NCBI GenBank assembly: GCA_964551835.1
Contig: CAZKEM010000080.1
Span: 1-21,338 of the forward strand
Origin: JAHDCC01 sp964551835
GTDB taxonomy: Bacteria > Actinomycetota > Acidimicrobiia > Acidimicrobiales > SZUA-35
DNA: 21,338 bases
Direction: 5' to 3'
This document shows positions 14,966 through 21,338 of this stretch, piece after piece (the first letter of the stretch is position 1; each line of letters begins with the position of its first letter). The notes beneath the pieces were generated by a model. It ran no database searches and had not been told where the DNA came from. It saw nothing but the letters and a program-made list of their open reading frames with translations. The translations under genes were made by a program, and so were the position numbers.

Positions 14966-16588
14966 TTAGTCGCCCTCCGCTCGAGAAATGTCTTCCTCTG
15001 GAAGGGTGTTGGTTGCGTCGACCATCTTGGAGTCGGCTTCCGCCTGAGCTTCAAGGTCTGGGGCGTCGACTGAGTCGTCAGAACCGACGAACTGATCAAC
15101 AAAGGCACCCAGAGTCGCTTCGAGCACTTCTTCGTCTGGCATAGCACCAGTGTCTTTGATCCCGGCCAGCAAGTCGCTATTACGGCTGTGGAACCATTCG
15201 AGGACTTCTGTCTCAAAACGTCCCACGTCAGAGACCGCTACGTTATCGAGGTGACCTCTGGTGCCCGCATAGAGAAGGATGACTTGTTCCTCGACGGGAA
15301 CCGGTGCGTTGATGCCCTGCTTAAGCAGTTCAGTGAGCCGATAACCACGGTCGAGCTGTGCCTGCGAAACAGGGTCAAGGTCCGAGCCGAAGGCGGCGAA
15401 GGCAGCCAAATCACGGAACTGCTGGAGGTCGGACTTCAACGTACCGACGGCTTTTTTCATGGCCTTAATCTGGGCGGCAGAACCTACTCGAGATACCGAG
15501 ATTCCCACGTCGACGGCTGGGCGGGTACCGGACTTAAATAGATCGTCCTGAAGGTAGATCTGGCCGTCGGTGATCGAGATCACGTTGGTTGGAATGTACG
15601 CGGAAACGTCGCCCGCTTTGGTCTCGATAACCGGGAGAGCGGTTAGAGAACCGGCACCCAACTCGTCGGAGAGTTTCGCCGAACGCTCAAGAAGACGGCT
15701 GTGGAGATAGAAGACGTCACCCGGGTACGCTTCACGGCCCGGTGGGCGACGAAGGAGCAGTGATACTTGACGGTACGCCTCGGCCTGCTTTGAAAGGTCA
15801 TCGTAAACGACGAGAGCGTGTTCAGAGTTTTCCATCCAGTGCTGACCCATAGCGCAACCAGCGTAGGGAGCCAAGAATTTGAAGGGCGCAGGGTCAGAGG
15901 CTGGGGCCGCGACCACGACTGTGTATTCCATCGCACCGTATTGTTCGAGCAGGGCAACCGTCTGAGCGACAGTCGAACCCTTTTGCCCAATGGCGACGTA
16001 GATGCATTTAACGCCAAGGCCTTTTTGAGCCAGAATTGTATCGATGGCGACAGTTGTTTTGCCCGTCTTGCGGTCGCCGATAATGAGCTCTCGCTGGCCA
16101 CGGCCAATCGGGATAAGCGAGTCTACCGACTTAATACCGGTCTGAACCGGCTCGTGAACTGGCTTACGTCCAATGATGCCGGGTGCCTGGATTTCCATTC
16201 GGCGATCTTCGACACCGACTAGCGGACCTTTGCCGTCAACCGGTTCGCCGAGCATATTCACTACTCGACCTAGAACTCCGTCGCCGACCGGTACCGAAAG
16301 AATTTCGCCGGTCGCTTCGACCGCTTGACCTTCCTGGATTCCACTTACGTCACCTAGGACAACAGCACCAATGGTGTCTTCGTCCAGGTTCAACGCCAGG
16401 CCGACGGTGCCGTCCTCAAAGCGGAGCATTTCATTAACGGCGGCGTTTGGCAGCCCGCTAACTCGGGCGATACCGTCGCCTACTTCAGCGACCCGTCCGA
16501 CTGTCTTGCTCTCCAAGTCGGTTGACAGTGTGTCTAAATTTTTCTTGAGTGCCCCGGTAATTTCGGTGGGGTCAAACGAAAGTGCCAT
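14966..16588 (-). CDS. atpA: F1Fo ATP synthase alpha subunit with acidic C-terminal extension
   Basis: A 540-residue protein. The P-loop is GDRKTGKT (171-178), and the conserved arginine finger region is VGISVSRVGS (Arg367). N-terminal GRVAEVGDGIARVSGL and LQQFRDLAAFAAFGSDLD are also typical. Alpha forms the non-catalytic sites of the hexamer. After the normal end (near LGAFVDQF) a polar, acidic tail of about 35 residues is added (SVDAPDLEAQAEAD and on). Mycobacterial alpha subunits also have a C-terminal extension, which there suppresses ATP hydrolysis; whether this tail does so is not shown by sequence. It is preceded by atpH (39-base gap). Confidence 0.97.
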   Translation of the reverse strand: MALSFDPTEITGALKKNLDTLSTDLESKTVGRVAEVGDGIARVSGLPNAAVNEMLRFEDGTVGLALNLDEDTIGAVVLGDVSGIQEGQAVEATGEILSVPVGDGVLGRVVNMLGEPVDGKGPLVGVEDRRMEIQAPGIIGRKPVHEPVQTGIKSVDSLIPIGRGQRELIIGDRKTGKTTVAIDTILAQKGLGVKCIYVAIGQKGSTVAQTVALLEQYGAMEYTVVVAAPASDPAPFKFLAPYAGCAMGQHWMENSEHALVVYDDLSKQAEAYRQVSLLLRRPPGREAYPGDVFYLHSRLLERSAKLSDELGAGSLTALPVIETKAGDVSAYIPTNVISITDGQIYLQDDLFKSGTRPAVDVGISVSRVGSAAQIKAMKKAVGTLKSDLQQFRDLAAFAAFGSDLDPVSQAQLDRGYRLTELLKQGINAPVPVEEQVILLYAGTRGHLDNVAVSDVGRFETEVLEWFHSRNSDLLAGIKDTGAMPDEEVLEATLGAFVDQFVGSDDSVDAPDLEAQAEADSKMVDATNTLPEEDISRAEGD

Positions 16589-16627
16589 CTGATTTCTTTC
16601 TTTGTTCTGTCTCGTTGGGTGCTGGGG

Positions 16628-17152
16628 CTAAAGAGTTTCGCGCATTTTTTGCAGGCGAGTGTTAACCGATCCGTCGAGGACCGTGTCGCCGATAGTTGTT
16701 ATCGCCCCGCCAACTACGCTGGGGTCTACTACGTTTTGCAGTTCGATCGTTCCTCCGACCCTACTCTCGAGGGCCTGAGCCAGTCGCGTTTTTTGATCTT
16801 CGGTGAGCGGGACTGCGGTTCGTACCGTCGCTAGTTGACGTCCTGACGCCGAAGCGGCTCGTTCGATGAAGGACTCCACGATTTGTGGCAATTCAGATCC
16901 ACGCCCGCTGCTGACTACCATCCCAATAAGGGCTCGGGTCGCATCGACCGCTTTGTCAGCGAGGAGGTCATCGACAATTTGGGCCCGCGTCGCTGCGGGA
17001 AGCAACCGGTCACCTAGAGCTGTTCGCAGCTCATCGTTTTGTTGTACGGCCTGAGAAAAATCGGCCATTTGGGACTTGACGACGTCGAGATTTTGCTCGG
17101 CGTCCGCAACGGCGATCATTGCGTCGGCATAGCCAGTTATTCGTTCAGACAT
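16628..17152 (-). CDS. atpH: F1Fo ATP synthase delta subunit
   Basis: A 174-residue protein of typical length. An N-terminal helical bundle (ITGYADAMIAVADAEQNLDVV, then LLADKAVDATRALIGMVVSSGR) leads to the C-terminal family signature: ATVRTAVPLTEDQKTRLAQAL, then VDPSVVGGAITTIGDTVLDGSV. Delta links the peripheral stalk (b subunits) to the top of F1. It is a free-standing delta, unlike the b-delta fusion of mycobacteria. It lies between the second b-type gene (23-base gap) and atpA. Confidence 0.95.
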   Translation of the reverse strand: MSERITGYADAMIAVADAEQNLDVVKSQMADFSQAVQQNDELRTALGDRLLPAATRAQIVDDLLADKAVDATRALIGMVVSSGRGSELPQIVESFIERAASASGRQLATVRTAVPLTEDQKTRLAQALESRVGGTIELQNVVDPSVVGGAITTIGDTVLDGSVNTRLQKMRETL

Positions 17153-17175
17153 TTATTGCTCCTGTCTCGTTTACT

Positions 17176-17706
17176 CTATGCCAGCTGGTCGACTTGGTTG
17201 ATATATGCATCTATGAGGTTGCCTTGAGCCCCGTCATCTAACCCGTCGACGACAACTGCTTCAGCAGCCCCTCGTGTCATACGAGCGAACTCCTCTTTGA
17301 CTTCAGCCAGCGCTTGGGTGTTCTGATTTTCAATATCTTGTCGACCTCGAACACGAATTGCTTCTGCATCGATGGTCGCTCGTTCGATTATGTCAGCCTT
17401 CAGTTTGGCTGCTGTCTGATGAGCTTCAACCAGCATCTGGTCTTCGGCGTCAGCTAGATCTGGGGTATCAGCGGACTTAGCTTTTAGTGCCAACTCCGCT
17501 TCTTCACGTTCAGTCCGAGCATCATCAAGCTGGGCTTGGATGCGTTCGGTGCGGCTACGCAGACCCTTCATAATCGGCGGGCCGGCCTTTTTGGCCAAAA
17601 CCACCATGAGCACGACAAATGCCGCCGTTCCCCAGTAGATCTCGTTCTTATCACCAGCTAGATGAACGCCGTTTGGGGCGTCGGCTGCAATGATCCAATT
17701 CCACAT
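17176..17706 (-). CDS. atpF: F1Fo ATP synthase b-type subunit, second copy (b'-like)
   Basis: A 176-residue protein with a single N-terminal membrane segment (YWGTAAFVVLMVVLAKKAGPPI, about residues 29-50) and a long charged helix of the peripheral stalk (RSRTERIQAQLDDARTEREEAELAL onwards). The start MWNWIIAAD is a short hydrophobic lead. Its sequence is clearly different from the neighbouring b gene; the membrane segment and the basic GPPIMKGLRSR turn fit the b fold. It lies between the other b gene (10-base gap) and atpH. In such two-b systems a heterodimeric stalk is typical, as in cyanobacteria and chloroplasts. Confidence 0.85.
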   Translation of the reverse strand: MWNWIIAADAPNGVHLAGDKNEIYWGTAAFVVLMVVLAKKAGPPIMKGLRSRTERIQAQLDDARTEREEAELALKAKSADTPDLADAEDQMLVEAHQTAAKLKADIIERATIDAEAIRVRGRQDIENQNTQALAEVKEEFARMTRGAAEAVVVDGLDDGAQGNLIDAYINQVDQLA

Positions 17707-17716
17707 ACGTTATCCC

Positions 17717-18247
17717 TTAGTTCTGACTAGCCAAATGACGGTCAATCACCGGCTGAGCTTCGCTGAGATCGACCTGACGATTAAGGACCCGCGATGCCGC
17801 ACCTGCGGCGAGTTCGGACACCTGAGGTTTCATACCTTGCATCGCCTTTTCGCGGGCCGACACTAGTTCGGTGTCCGCGAGTTCACGCATGGCTTGAACT
17901 TCTCGCTCCGCGCGTCCGATGAGTCGGTTTCGTTCAGCCTCGGCTTCTTCTCGAGCCTGTTCGATAATCGTCGCTGCCTCCGACCGTGCACTGGCCAGCT
18001 GGTCAACGACTTCACTGTCTGCGTCTGCAACCTGTTGACGAGCGAGTTCGGCTGCATCCTTGTCGGCCGCTATTGTCGCAGCTCGATCACCCATCGTTCG
18101 TTTGAACGGTGGAAGCAACACGAACTTAACTAAGAGGTAAAGCGCCGTAAACATGATCGCTCCCCAGAACATTTCGCTCAGGACTGGGAGAACAGGGTTT
18201 TTGGTCGCTTCGACTGTCGTCTCTTGTGCTAGGACGATTAGTGTCAT
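17717..18247 (-). CDS. atpF: F1Fo ATP synthase b subunit
   Basis: A 176-residue protein. The N-terminal membrane segment is MFWGAIMFTALYLLVKFVLLPPFKR (about 26-50), and the rest is a long charged helix with the b-family end (LAAGAASRVLNRQVDLSEAQPVIDRHL). The segment ARSEAATIIEQAREEAEAERNRL is the typical stalk coiled coil. It anchors delta and alpha to the membrane. It follows atpE by eight bases and precedes the second b-type gene by ten bases. Confidence 0.93.
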   Translation of the reverse strand: MTLIVLAQETTVEATKNPVLPVLSEMFWGAIMFTALYLLVKFVLLPPFKRTMGDRAATIAADKDAAELARQQVADADSEVVDQLASARSEAATIIEQAREEAEAERNRLIGRAEREVQAMRELADTELVSAREKAMQGMKPQVSELAAGAASRVLNRQVDLSEAQPVIDRHLASQN

Positions 18248-18255
18248 TTGGTGAC

Positions 18256-18540
18256 CTAAACGAACTTAAGAAGAATTGCGACTACGAAGCCAAGAAGAGC
18301 AAGCGCTTCGGTAAAGGCAATACCCAAGAACATAGTGGTCTGGACTTGGCTGGCTGATTCTGGCTGGCGAGCCATCGCCTGGATAGCTTGGCCAACAATG
18401 TAGCCAATGCCGAGGGCTGGACCGATTGCCGCTAGGCCGTAGGCAATACCAGCTCCGGATGCCGCAGCATCGTTGCCTGTTGCCGGTTTGACTGCTTCTA
18501 CCGCGTCAGCTTGGGCTAACACATCAAGTAAAGCGCTCAT
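18256..18540 (-). CDS. atpE: F1Fo ATP synthase c subunit
   Basis: A 94-residue hairpin proteolipid starting at ATG 18540. The first 25 residues (SALLDVLAQADAVEAV and on) are a polar lead-in. Helix 1 is GIAYGLAAIGPALGIGYIVG (31-50), the turn is ARQPE with RQP at 58-60, and helix 2 is LGIAFTEALALLGFVVAILL with the ion-carrying Glu78. Glu followed by AL rather than the Na+-type S/T arrangement suggests proton use. An upstream TTG at 18570 would add ten residues and is unlikely. An AGGAG lies 11 bases before the ATG, in a 108-base leader with hairpins between atpB and atpE. Confidence 0.95.
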   Translation of the reverse strand: MSALLDVLAQADAVEAVKPATGNDAAASGAGIAYGLAAIGPALGIGYIVGQAIQAMARQPESASQVQTTMFLGIAFTEALALLGFVVAILLKFV

Positions 18541-18648
18541 TTGTGGTATTTCTCCTGTGTTTCCCCGCAAGGTACGGGATTCTTATTTTGATTAAGATCT
18601 TTGGATAGGTTGGACTATCGGCGCATTAACGCCAGGTTTTGTTGTTCT
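18541..18648 (-). promoter_or_regulatory. Intercistronic atpB-atpE leader with two hairpins
   Basis: This 108-base gap is the longest between atp genes in the operon. On the complement it holds GGCG-TTAATG-CGCC (18620-18633) and CCCG-TACCTTG-CGGG (18564-18578), an AT-rich stretch between them, and AGGAG near 18553. It may raise atpE translation or stabilise its mRNA, since c subunits are needed in excess; that is inference. Confidence 0.4.
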
Positions 18649-19401
18649 TTAGTGGGTGTGAATCGACGAGTTAATGTAGACCGCGGTCAGCAGCGAGAAT
18701 ACAAATGCTTGGATAAACGAAACCATCACTTCGAAGCCAGTAAGGGCAACAAGCGTTCCGAAACTAAACGGAATCAAGACGGCCATAGCGTCCAGGCGCC
18801 AAACGGCGATACAAAGCACACCGAAGGTTACGAGAAGAATGTGCCCAGCAAGTAGGTTGGCGAACAAACGTACTGCCAAACCGAACGGACGAAGCAGGAA
18901 CGTCGATATAAATTCGATAGGCACAACGAGAACGTACAGAGCTGGCGGAACACCCGGAGGAAAAAGTGCTTCTTTAAGGTAGCCAGGCCCATGGTGTTTG
19001 AAGCCGACGTAGATAAAGGTGACCCAGCTGATAAGGGCAAGAACTAGAGGGTTCGCCATGCGAGCGTTTGCTGGCATCTGGAAGGTTGGGATGACCTCAA
19101 AGATGTTCCCAAAGAAGATAAATAAGAACATCGACAACAGCATCGGCAGGTACTTCATGCCTTCGCTGCCAATGGCTGACATGATTACTTGGTTCTCTAC
19201 GAACTCGATCGCAGATTCGCAGATGTTCTGGAGGCCTTTCGGCACCATTTCTTTCTTCGAGAGCGTGAAGAGAACCGTCGGAATAATTACGGCGAGCAAG
19301 CTGATGAGGGCGATCTTATTAAAAGCGAAAAACGTGTCTTTCCCGAAGTAGGCGGGCCATTCGACGAGGTTTTCAATTGGGGGGAACTCAAGTGCGAGCA
19401 C
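18649..19401 (-). CDS. atpB: F1Fo ATP synthase a subunit
   Basis: A 250-residue membrane protein with five or six helices. The essential arginine is in RPFGLAVRLFANLLAGH (Arg178), the family signature. Later helix GFEVMVSFIQAFVFSLLTAVYI contains the conserved Q-x-F-V-F-x-x-L pattern of the last helix. It forms the proton half-channels against the c ring. It follows the AtpI-like gene by 15 bases and precedes atpE by 108 bases. Confidence 0.96.
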   Translation of the reverse strand: MLALEFPPIENLVEWPAYFGKDTFFAFNKIALISLLAVIIPTVLFTLSKKEMVPKGLQNICESAIEFVENQVIMSAIGSEGMKYLPMLLSMFLFIFFGNIFEVIPTFQMPANARMANPLVLALISWVTFIYVGFKHHGPGYLKEALFPPGVPPALYVLVVPIEFISTFLLRPFGLAVRLFANLLAGHILLVTFGVLCIAVWRLDAMAVLIPFSFGTLVALTGFEVMVSFIQAFVFSLLTAVYINSSIHTH

Positions 19402-19416
19402 CGAGCAGTCTCCTTG

Positions 19417-19878
19417 TTATCGATATCCGGCAGCTGGTTTAGCAGGGCCGGAAGGTTTTGGTTTGAGTCCGGGGTGAGCCATAGAAGACGATACAAACTT
19501 CATCTCCCACATCAGCAGCCCCAAATGAGTTATAGCGATTGTGATGACGAGCAAGACGAGATTGACCCATCCGGCGTCTTTAACGAGCAATACAGCGGCA
19601 CCGATAACTAGCATGCGCATAAAAAACCCGCCAAGCGCAACTGAGGTTACCAAGCCATACGAGTTCTGAACGGCCCACGACAACATGTAGGCAGAAAGTA
19701 AGAAATTAACGACCACGATAGCGATGCCAAAGGCCACCGATAATGCTCCGTCCCAGCCATCGAAGACCAGCCCAACCAGCAAACCTATTGGCAACCCTAA
19801 TGCGGATCGACGGGCGATGTCCCGCGCGATTTCCGGGAGTGGCGAGGAGCTAGCGGCTTCAATTGCTGGTTCAGCCAT
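19417..19878 (-). CDS. AtpI-like four-helix membrane protein
   Basis: A 153-residue protein with about four hydrophobic segments (GLPIGLLVGLVFDG; LSVAFGIAIVVVNFLLSAYML; MRMLVIGAAVLLV; LVLLVITIAITHLGLLMWEM) and a Pro/Lys-rich tail. The layout and the position directly before atpB fit ATP synthase protein I, which helps c-ring assembly. Sequence conservation in that family is low, so the call rests partly on context. Its ATG overlaps the upstream AtpZ-like gene by eight bases. Confidence 0.65.
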   Translation of the reverse strand: MAEPAIEAASSSPLPEIARDIARRSALGLPIGLLVGLVFDGWDGALSVAFGIAIVVVNFLLSAYMLSWAVQNSYGLVTSVALGGFFMRMLVIGAAVLLVKDAGWVNLVLLVITIAITHLGLLMWEMKFVSSSMAHPGLKPKPSGPAKPAAGYR

Positions 19879-20128
19879 TGGCGGCAGCTCTCAGCTCATC
19901 GGTCTCGGCTTGAAGCTCTGCAATACTGTTTTTAAATCGATAGTACATCGATAAACCAGCGCCGATAAAGCCAAGTGTCCCTAGTACCAGCATAAAAACC
20001 GGACGAGTGTCGTAGCGGCCATCCAACCAGAAGCCGAAAACCCCGAGCAGTACAGCGGCGAGAGCAAGCTCGTAGCCTCCGTTACCTCTAATTAGCTGGT
20101 TTCCCAGGGTTGTTCGTTTAGCTTCCAC
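19871..20128 (-). CDS. AtpZ-like small membrane protein
   Basis: An 85-residue protein with two hydrophobic helices (ELALAAVLLGVFGFWLDG and VFMLVLGTLGFIGAGLSMYY) joined by RYDTRPVF. The GFWLD-x-x-x-x-TRP-x-x-x-L-x-x-G-x-x-G pattern matches the AtpZ/AtpI (PF09527-type) family; AtpZ is linked to ion supply or assembly of the ATP synthase. The start is GTG 20128 with no obvious ribosome binding site. It is the first gene of the operon. Confidence 0.75.
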   Translation of the reverse strand: MEAKRTTLGNQLIRGNGGYELALAAVLLGVFGFWLDGRYDTRPVFMLVLGTLGFIGAGLSMYYRFKNSIAELQAETDELRAAANG

Positions 20129-20149
20129 GTTGAATTTTTCGGTCGCGTC

Positions 20150-20165
20150 GTCTAATTGTTTAGAC
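20150..20165. promoter_or_regulatory. Inverted repeat before the atp operon
   Basis: GTCTAA-TTGT-TTAGAC is a perfect 6+6 palindrome about 22 bases before the AtpZ-like GTG start. It extends to a GTCG/CGAC pair with one bulge at 20147-20169, and a further TTGTCTAA copy lies on the complement at 20213-20220. It could be an operator or a hairpin in the leader. Confidence 0.4.
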
Positions 20166-20178
20166 CGACTATCACATC

Positions 20179-20208
20179 AAGATACGGACATTGTGCAGCG
20201 TTTCACAA
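20179..20208 (-). promoter_or_regulatory. Possible atp operon promoter
   Basis: On the complement, TTGTGA (20203-20208) and TATCTT (20179-20184) are 18 bases apart in the 148-base gap between the wecA-like gene and the AtpZ-like gene. Each matches consensus at four positions, so the call is weak. Confidence 0.28.
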
Positions 20209-20276
20209 CCTTTTAGACAAAGAAGCGACCAGCTTGCATACACAGAATAGATCGGGTCTCGGATACTCTAGGTCGT

Positions 20277-21338
20277 TTACTCTTTTGGCGACGGTTCACT
20301 AACTGTCTTGGCGACTACCTCGGCATCCACGTTTGAACCATTTCGTTTGCTGCCATTACGAGAAGAATTCTTACCCACCCGAAGGTCGATCGATTGCCGC
20401 CCATCCCCTGCACTGACGGTCGACGTCACAGCCCTAATAGCTTTAACCGGCTTGTTTACCGCTGAACGAAGCTGGAACCCGGGTTTGAACAAGGTCAGCA
20501 AGGCAAGGGCTGCAGTGCCGACACCAAGCGGGACCACACCATCTCCCTTACCCTCGTTGTATGTCGGGTACAAGACGAAGGCAGACAGTAGAAACGTCCA
20601 CGCCCAGAGAATAAAGACACTACGTCGGTGACCATGACCCAAGCGAACCAATCGGTGATGGAGATGGTTCTTGTCCGCCGTCGCGACCCCTTGGCCAGAA
20701 CTCGCCCGTCGAATGATCGCAAAAATAGTGTCCAGAATAGGAACACCCAAGATCACCAGGGGGATTACGAGCGGGGCATAGAAGAAGAAGGTTTGCCCAC
20801 TAAAGGGCTGTGGGGTTCGTCCGCCAACAGCCATTGTCGATGCAGCCATCATCGTGCCCAACAACAAAGACCCGCTGTCGCCCATGAAGATCCGGGCTGG
20901 GTAGACGTTCCACGGCAGGAATCCAGCACAGATGCCCACCACGAGAACCGCTATCAGGGGCCCGACGTTACCAACAGCCAACAAACCAACGTCACCGAGA
21001 CGAAAGCTGTACAACATAAACGCCGCCGCCCCGATGCCAACAACGCCTGCCGCCAAGCCATCAAGGCCGTCGATAAAGTTTACGGCATTCGCCATGCCAA
21101 GAACCCAGAAGATGGTGACGAGAAGGGTGAAGTCGGTCGGAAGAACGAAGACGTCCAGGAACGGGATACGGAACCAAATGATACTTACACCACCAACGAC
21201 CAGAGCACTGGCAGCGGCACAAACCCCGATAGTCTTCGCTGGAGGCGAAAGATCTCGAATATCATCAACGACGCCGACAACAAAGGCAACTGTGGCGGCG
21301 ATGAGCACTACATATGGTTCGGTAGACGTCGCGAAGAC
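20277..21338 (-). CDS. WecA/MraY-type polyprenyl-phosphate sugar-1-phosphate transferase, 5' end cut by window
   Basis: The frame is open to the right edge (353 residues visible), so the N-terminal helices lie outside; the GTG at 21308 is an internal codon and not the start. Family motifs are seen: the Mg-binding DDIRD (visible residues 25-29), NAVNFIDGLDGLAAG (84-98), FMGDSGS (151-157) and HLHHRL (225-230), the WecA-class His motif. Several hydrophobic helices surround them. The enzyme moves a sugar-1-phosphate (usually GlcNAc-1-P) from UDP-sugar to a polyprenyl phosphate for cell-wall glycopolymers such as arabinogalactan linker or teichoic-type polymers. A basic/Ser-rich tail of about 60 residues is added. 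The wecA-then-atp gene order is typical of actinobacteria. Confidence 0.9.
   Translation of the reverse strand, partial: VFATSTEPYVVLIAATVAFVVGVVDDIRDLSPPAKTIGVCAAASALVVGGVSIIWFRIPFLDVFVLPTDFTLLVTIFWVLGMANAVNFIDGLDGLAAGVVGIGAAAFMLYSFRLGDVGLLAVGNVGPLIAVLVVGICAGFLPWNVYPARIFMGDSGSLLLGTMMAASTMAVGGRTPQPFSGQTFFFYAPLVIPLVILGVPILDTIFAIIRRASSGQGVATADKNHLHHRLVRLGHGHRRSVFILWAWTFLLSAFVLYPTYNEGKGDGVVPLGVGTAALALLTLFKPGFQLRSAVNKPVKAIRAVTSTVSAGDGRQSIDLRVGKNSSRNGSKRNGSNVDAEVVAKTVSEPSPKE

Noticed and set aside
18541..18570. Upstream TTG start for atpE
   Set aside because: It would add ten residues (beginning RGNTGEIPQ) with no family similarity and places the AGGAG inside the coding region; ATG 18540 fits better.
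21306..21308. GTG at 21308 as start of the wecA-like gene
   Set aside because: The frame is open to the window edge and the family needs several helices before the DDxxD motif, which lies only 15 residues after this codon.

Overview
The window is a stretch of ordinary chromosome, most likely from an actinobacterium. The wecA-like gene directly upstream of an AtpZ/AtpI-headed F1Fo ATP synthase operon, the WXG-type small protein, the rhomboid with an N-terminal zinc finger, and the frequent GTG/TTG starts all fit Actinomycetota. A moderate-GC Acidimicrobiia-like lineage is my guess, but the sequence does not prove it. I see no rRNA, tRNA, CRISPR array, insertion sequence or phage gene.

Left part (1-11938), small housekeeping and accessory genes. 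A 3'-truncated cysteine desulfurase (minus strand) sits head to head with a SAM methyltransferase, which is followed by an SRPBCC-domain gene. The tail of the SRPBCC gene runs antisense into a rhomboid protease gene. Next come mscL and, convergent to it, a NifU C-terminal-domain Fe-S protein. Divergent from nifU is a very small membrane protein gene followed by an MFS transporter. A minus-strand pair (J-domain protein, then alpha/beta hydrolase) converges on the transporter. A PPK2 polyphosphate kinase gene, a DUF2867-like gene and a two-gene unit (four-helix membrane protein plus winged-helix regulator) follow on the plus strand. The two-gene unit has a very good promoter with a palindrome just downstream of the -10. 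Facing it is a tightly coupled three-gene minus-strand operon: a WXG-type helical hairpin protein, a 479-residue acidic protein I do not recognise, and a lipoprotein. This is the most novel-looking part of the window.

Right part (12119-20128), the complete ATP synthase operon on the minus strand. In transcription order it is AtpZ-like, AtpI-like, atpB (a), atpE (c), two different b-type subunits, atpH (delta), atpA (alpha), atpG (gamma), atpD (beta) and atpC (epsilon). A hairpin followed by a U-tract lies after atpC. Upstream, a WecA/MraY-type polyprenyl-phosphate sugar-phosphate transferase runs off the right edge of the window.

The ATP synthase genes build one proton-driven machine. The two Fe-S genes (desulfurase and NifU-like) share a pathway but are about 2.8 kb apart and not in one operon. 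The remaining left-hand genes look functionally independent.
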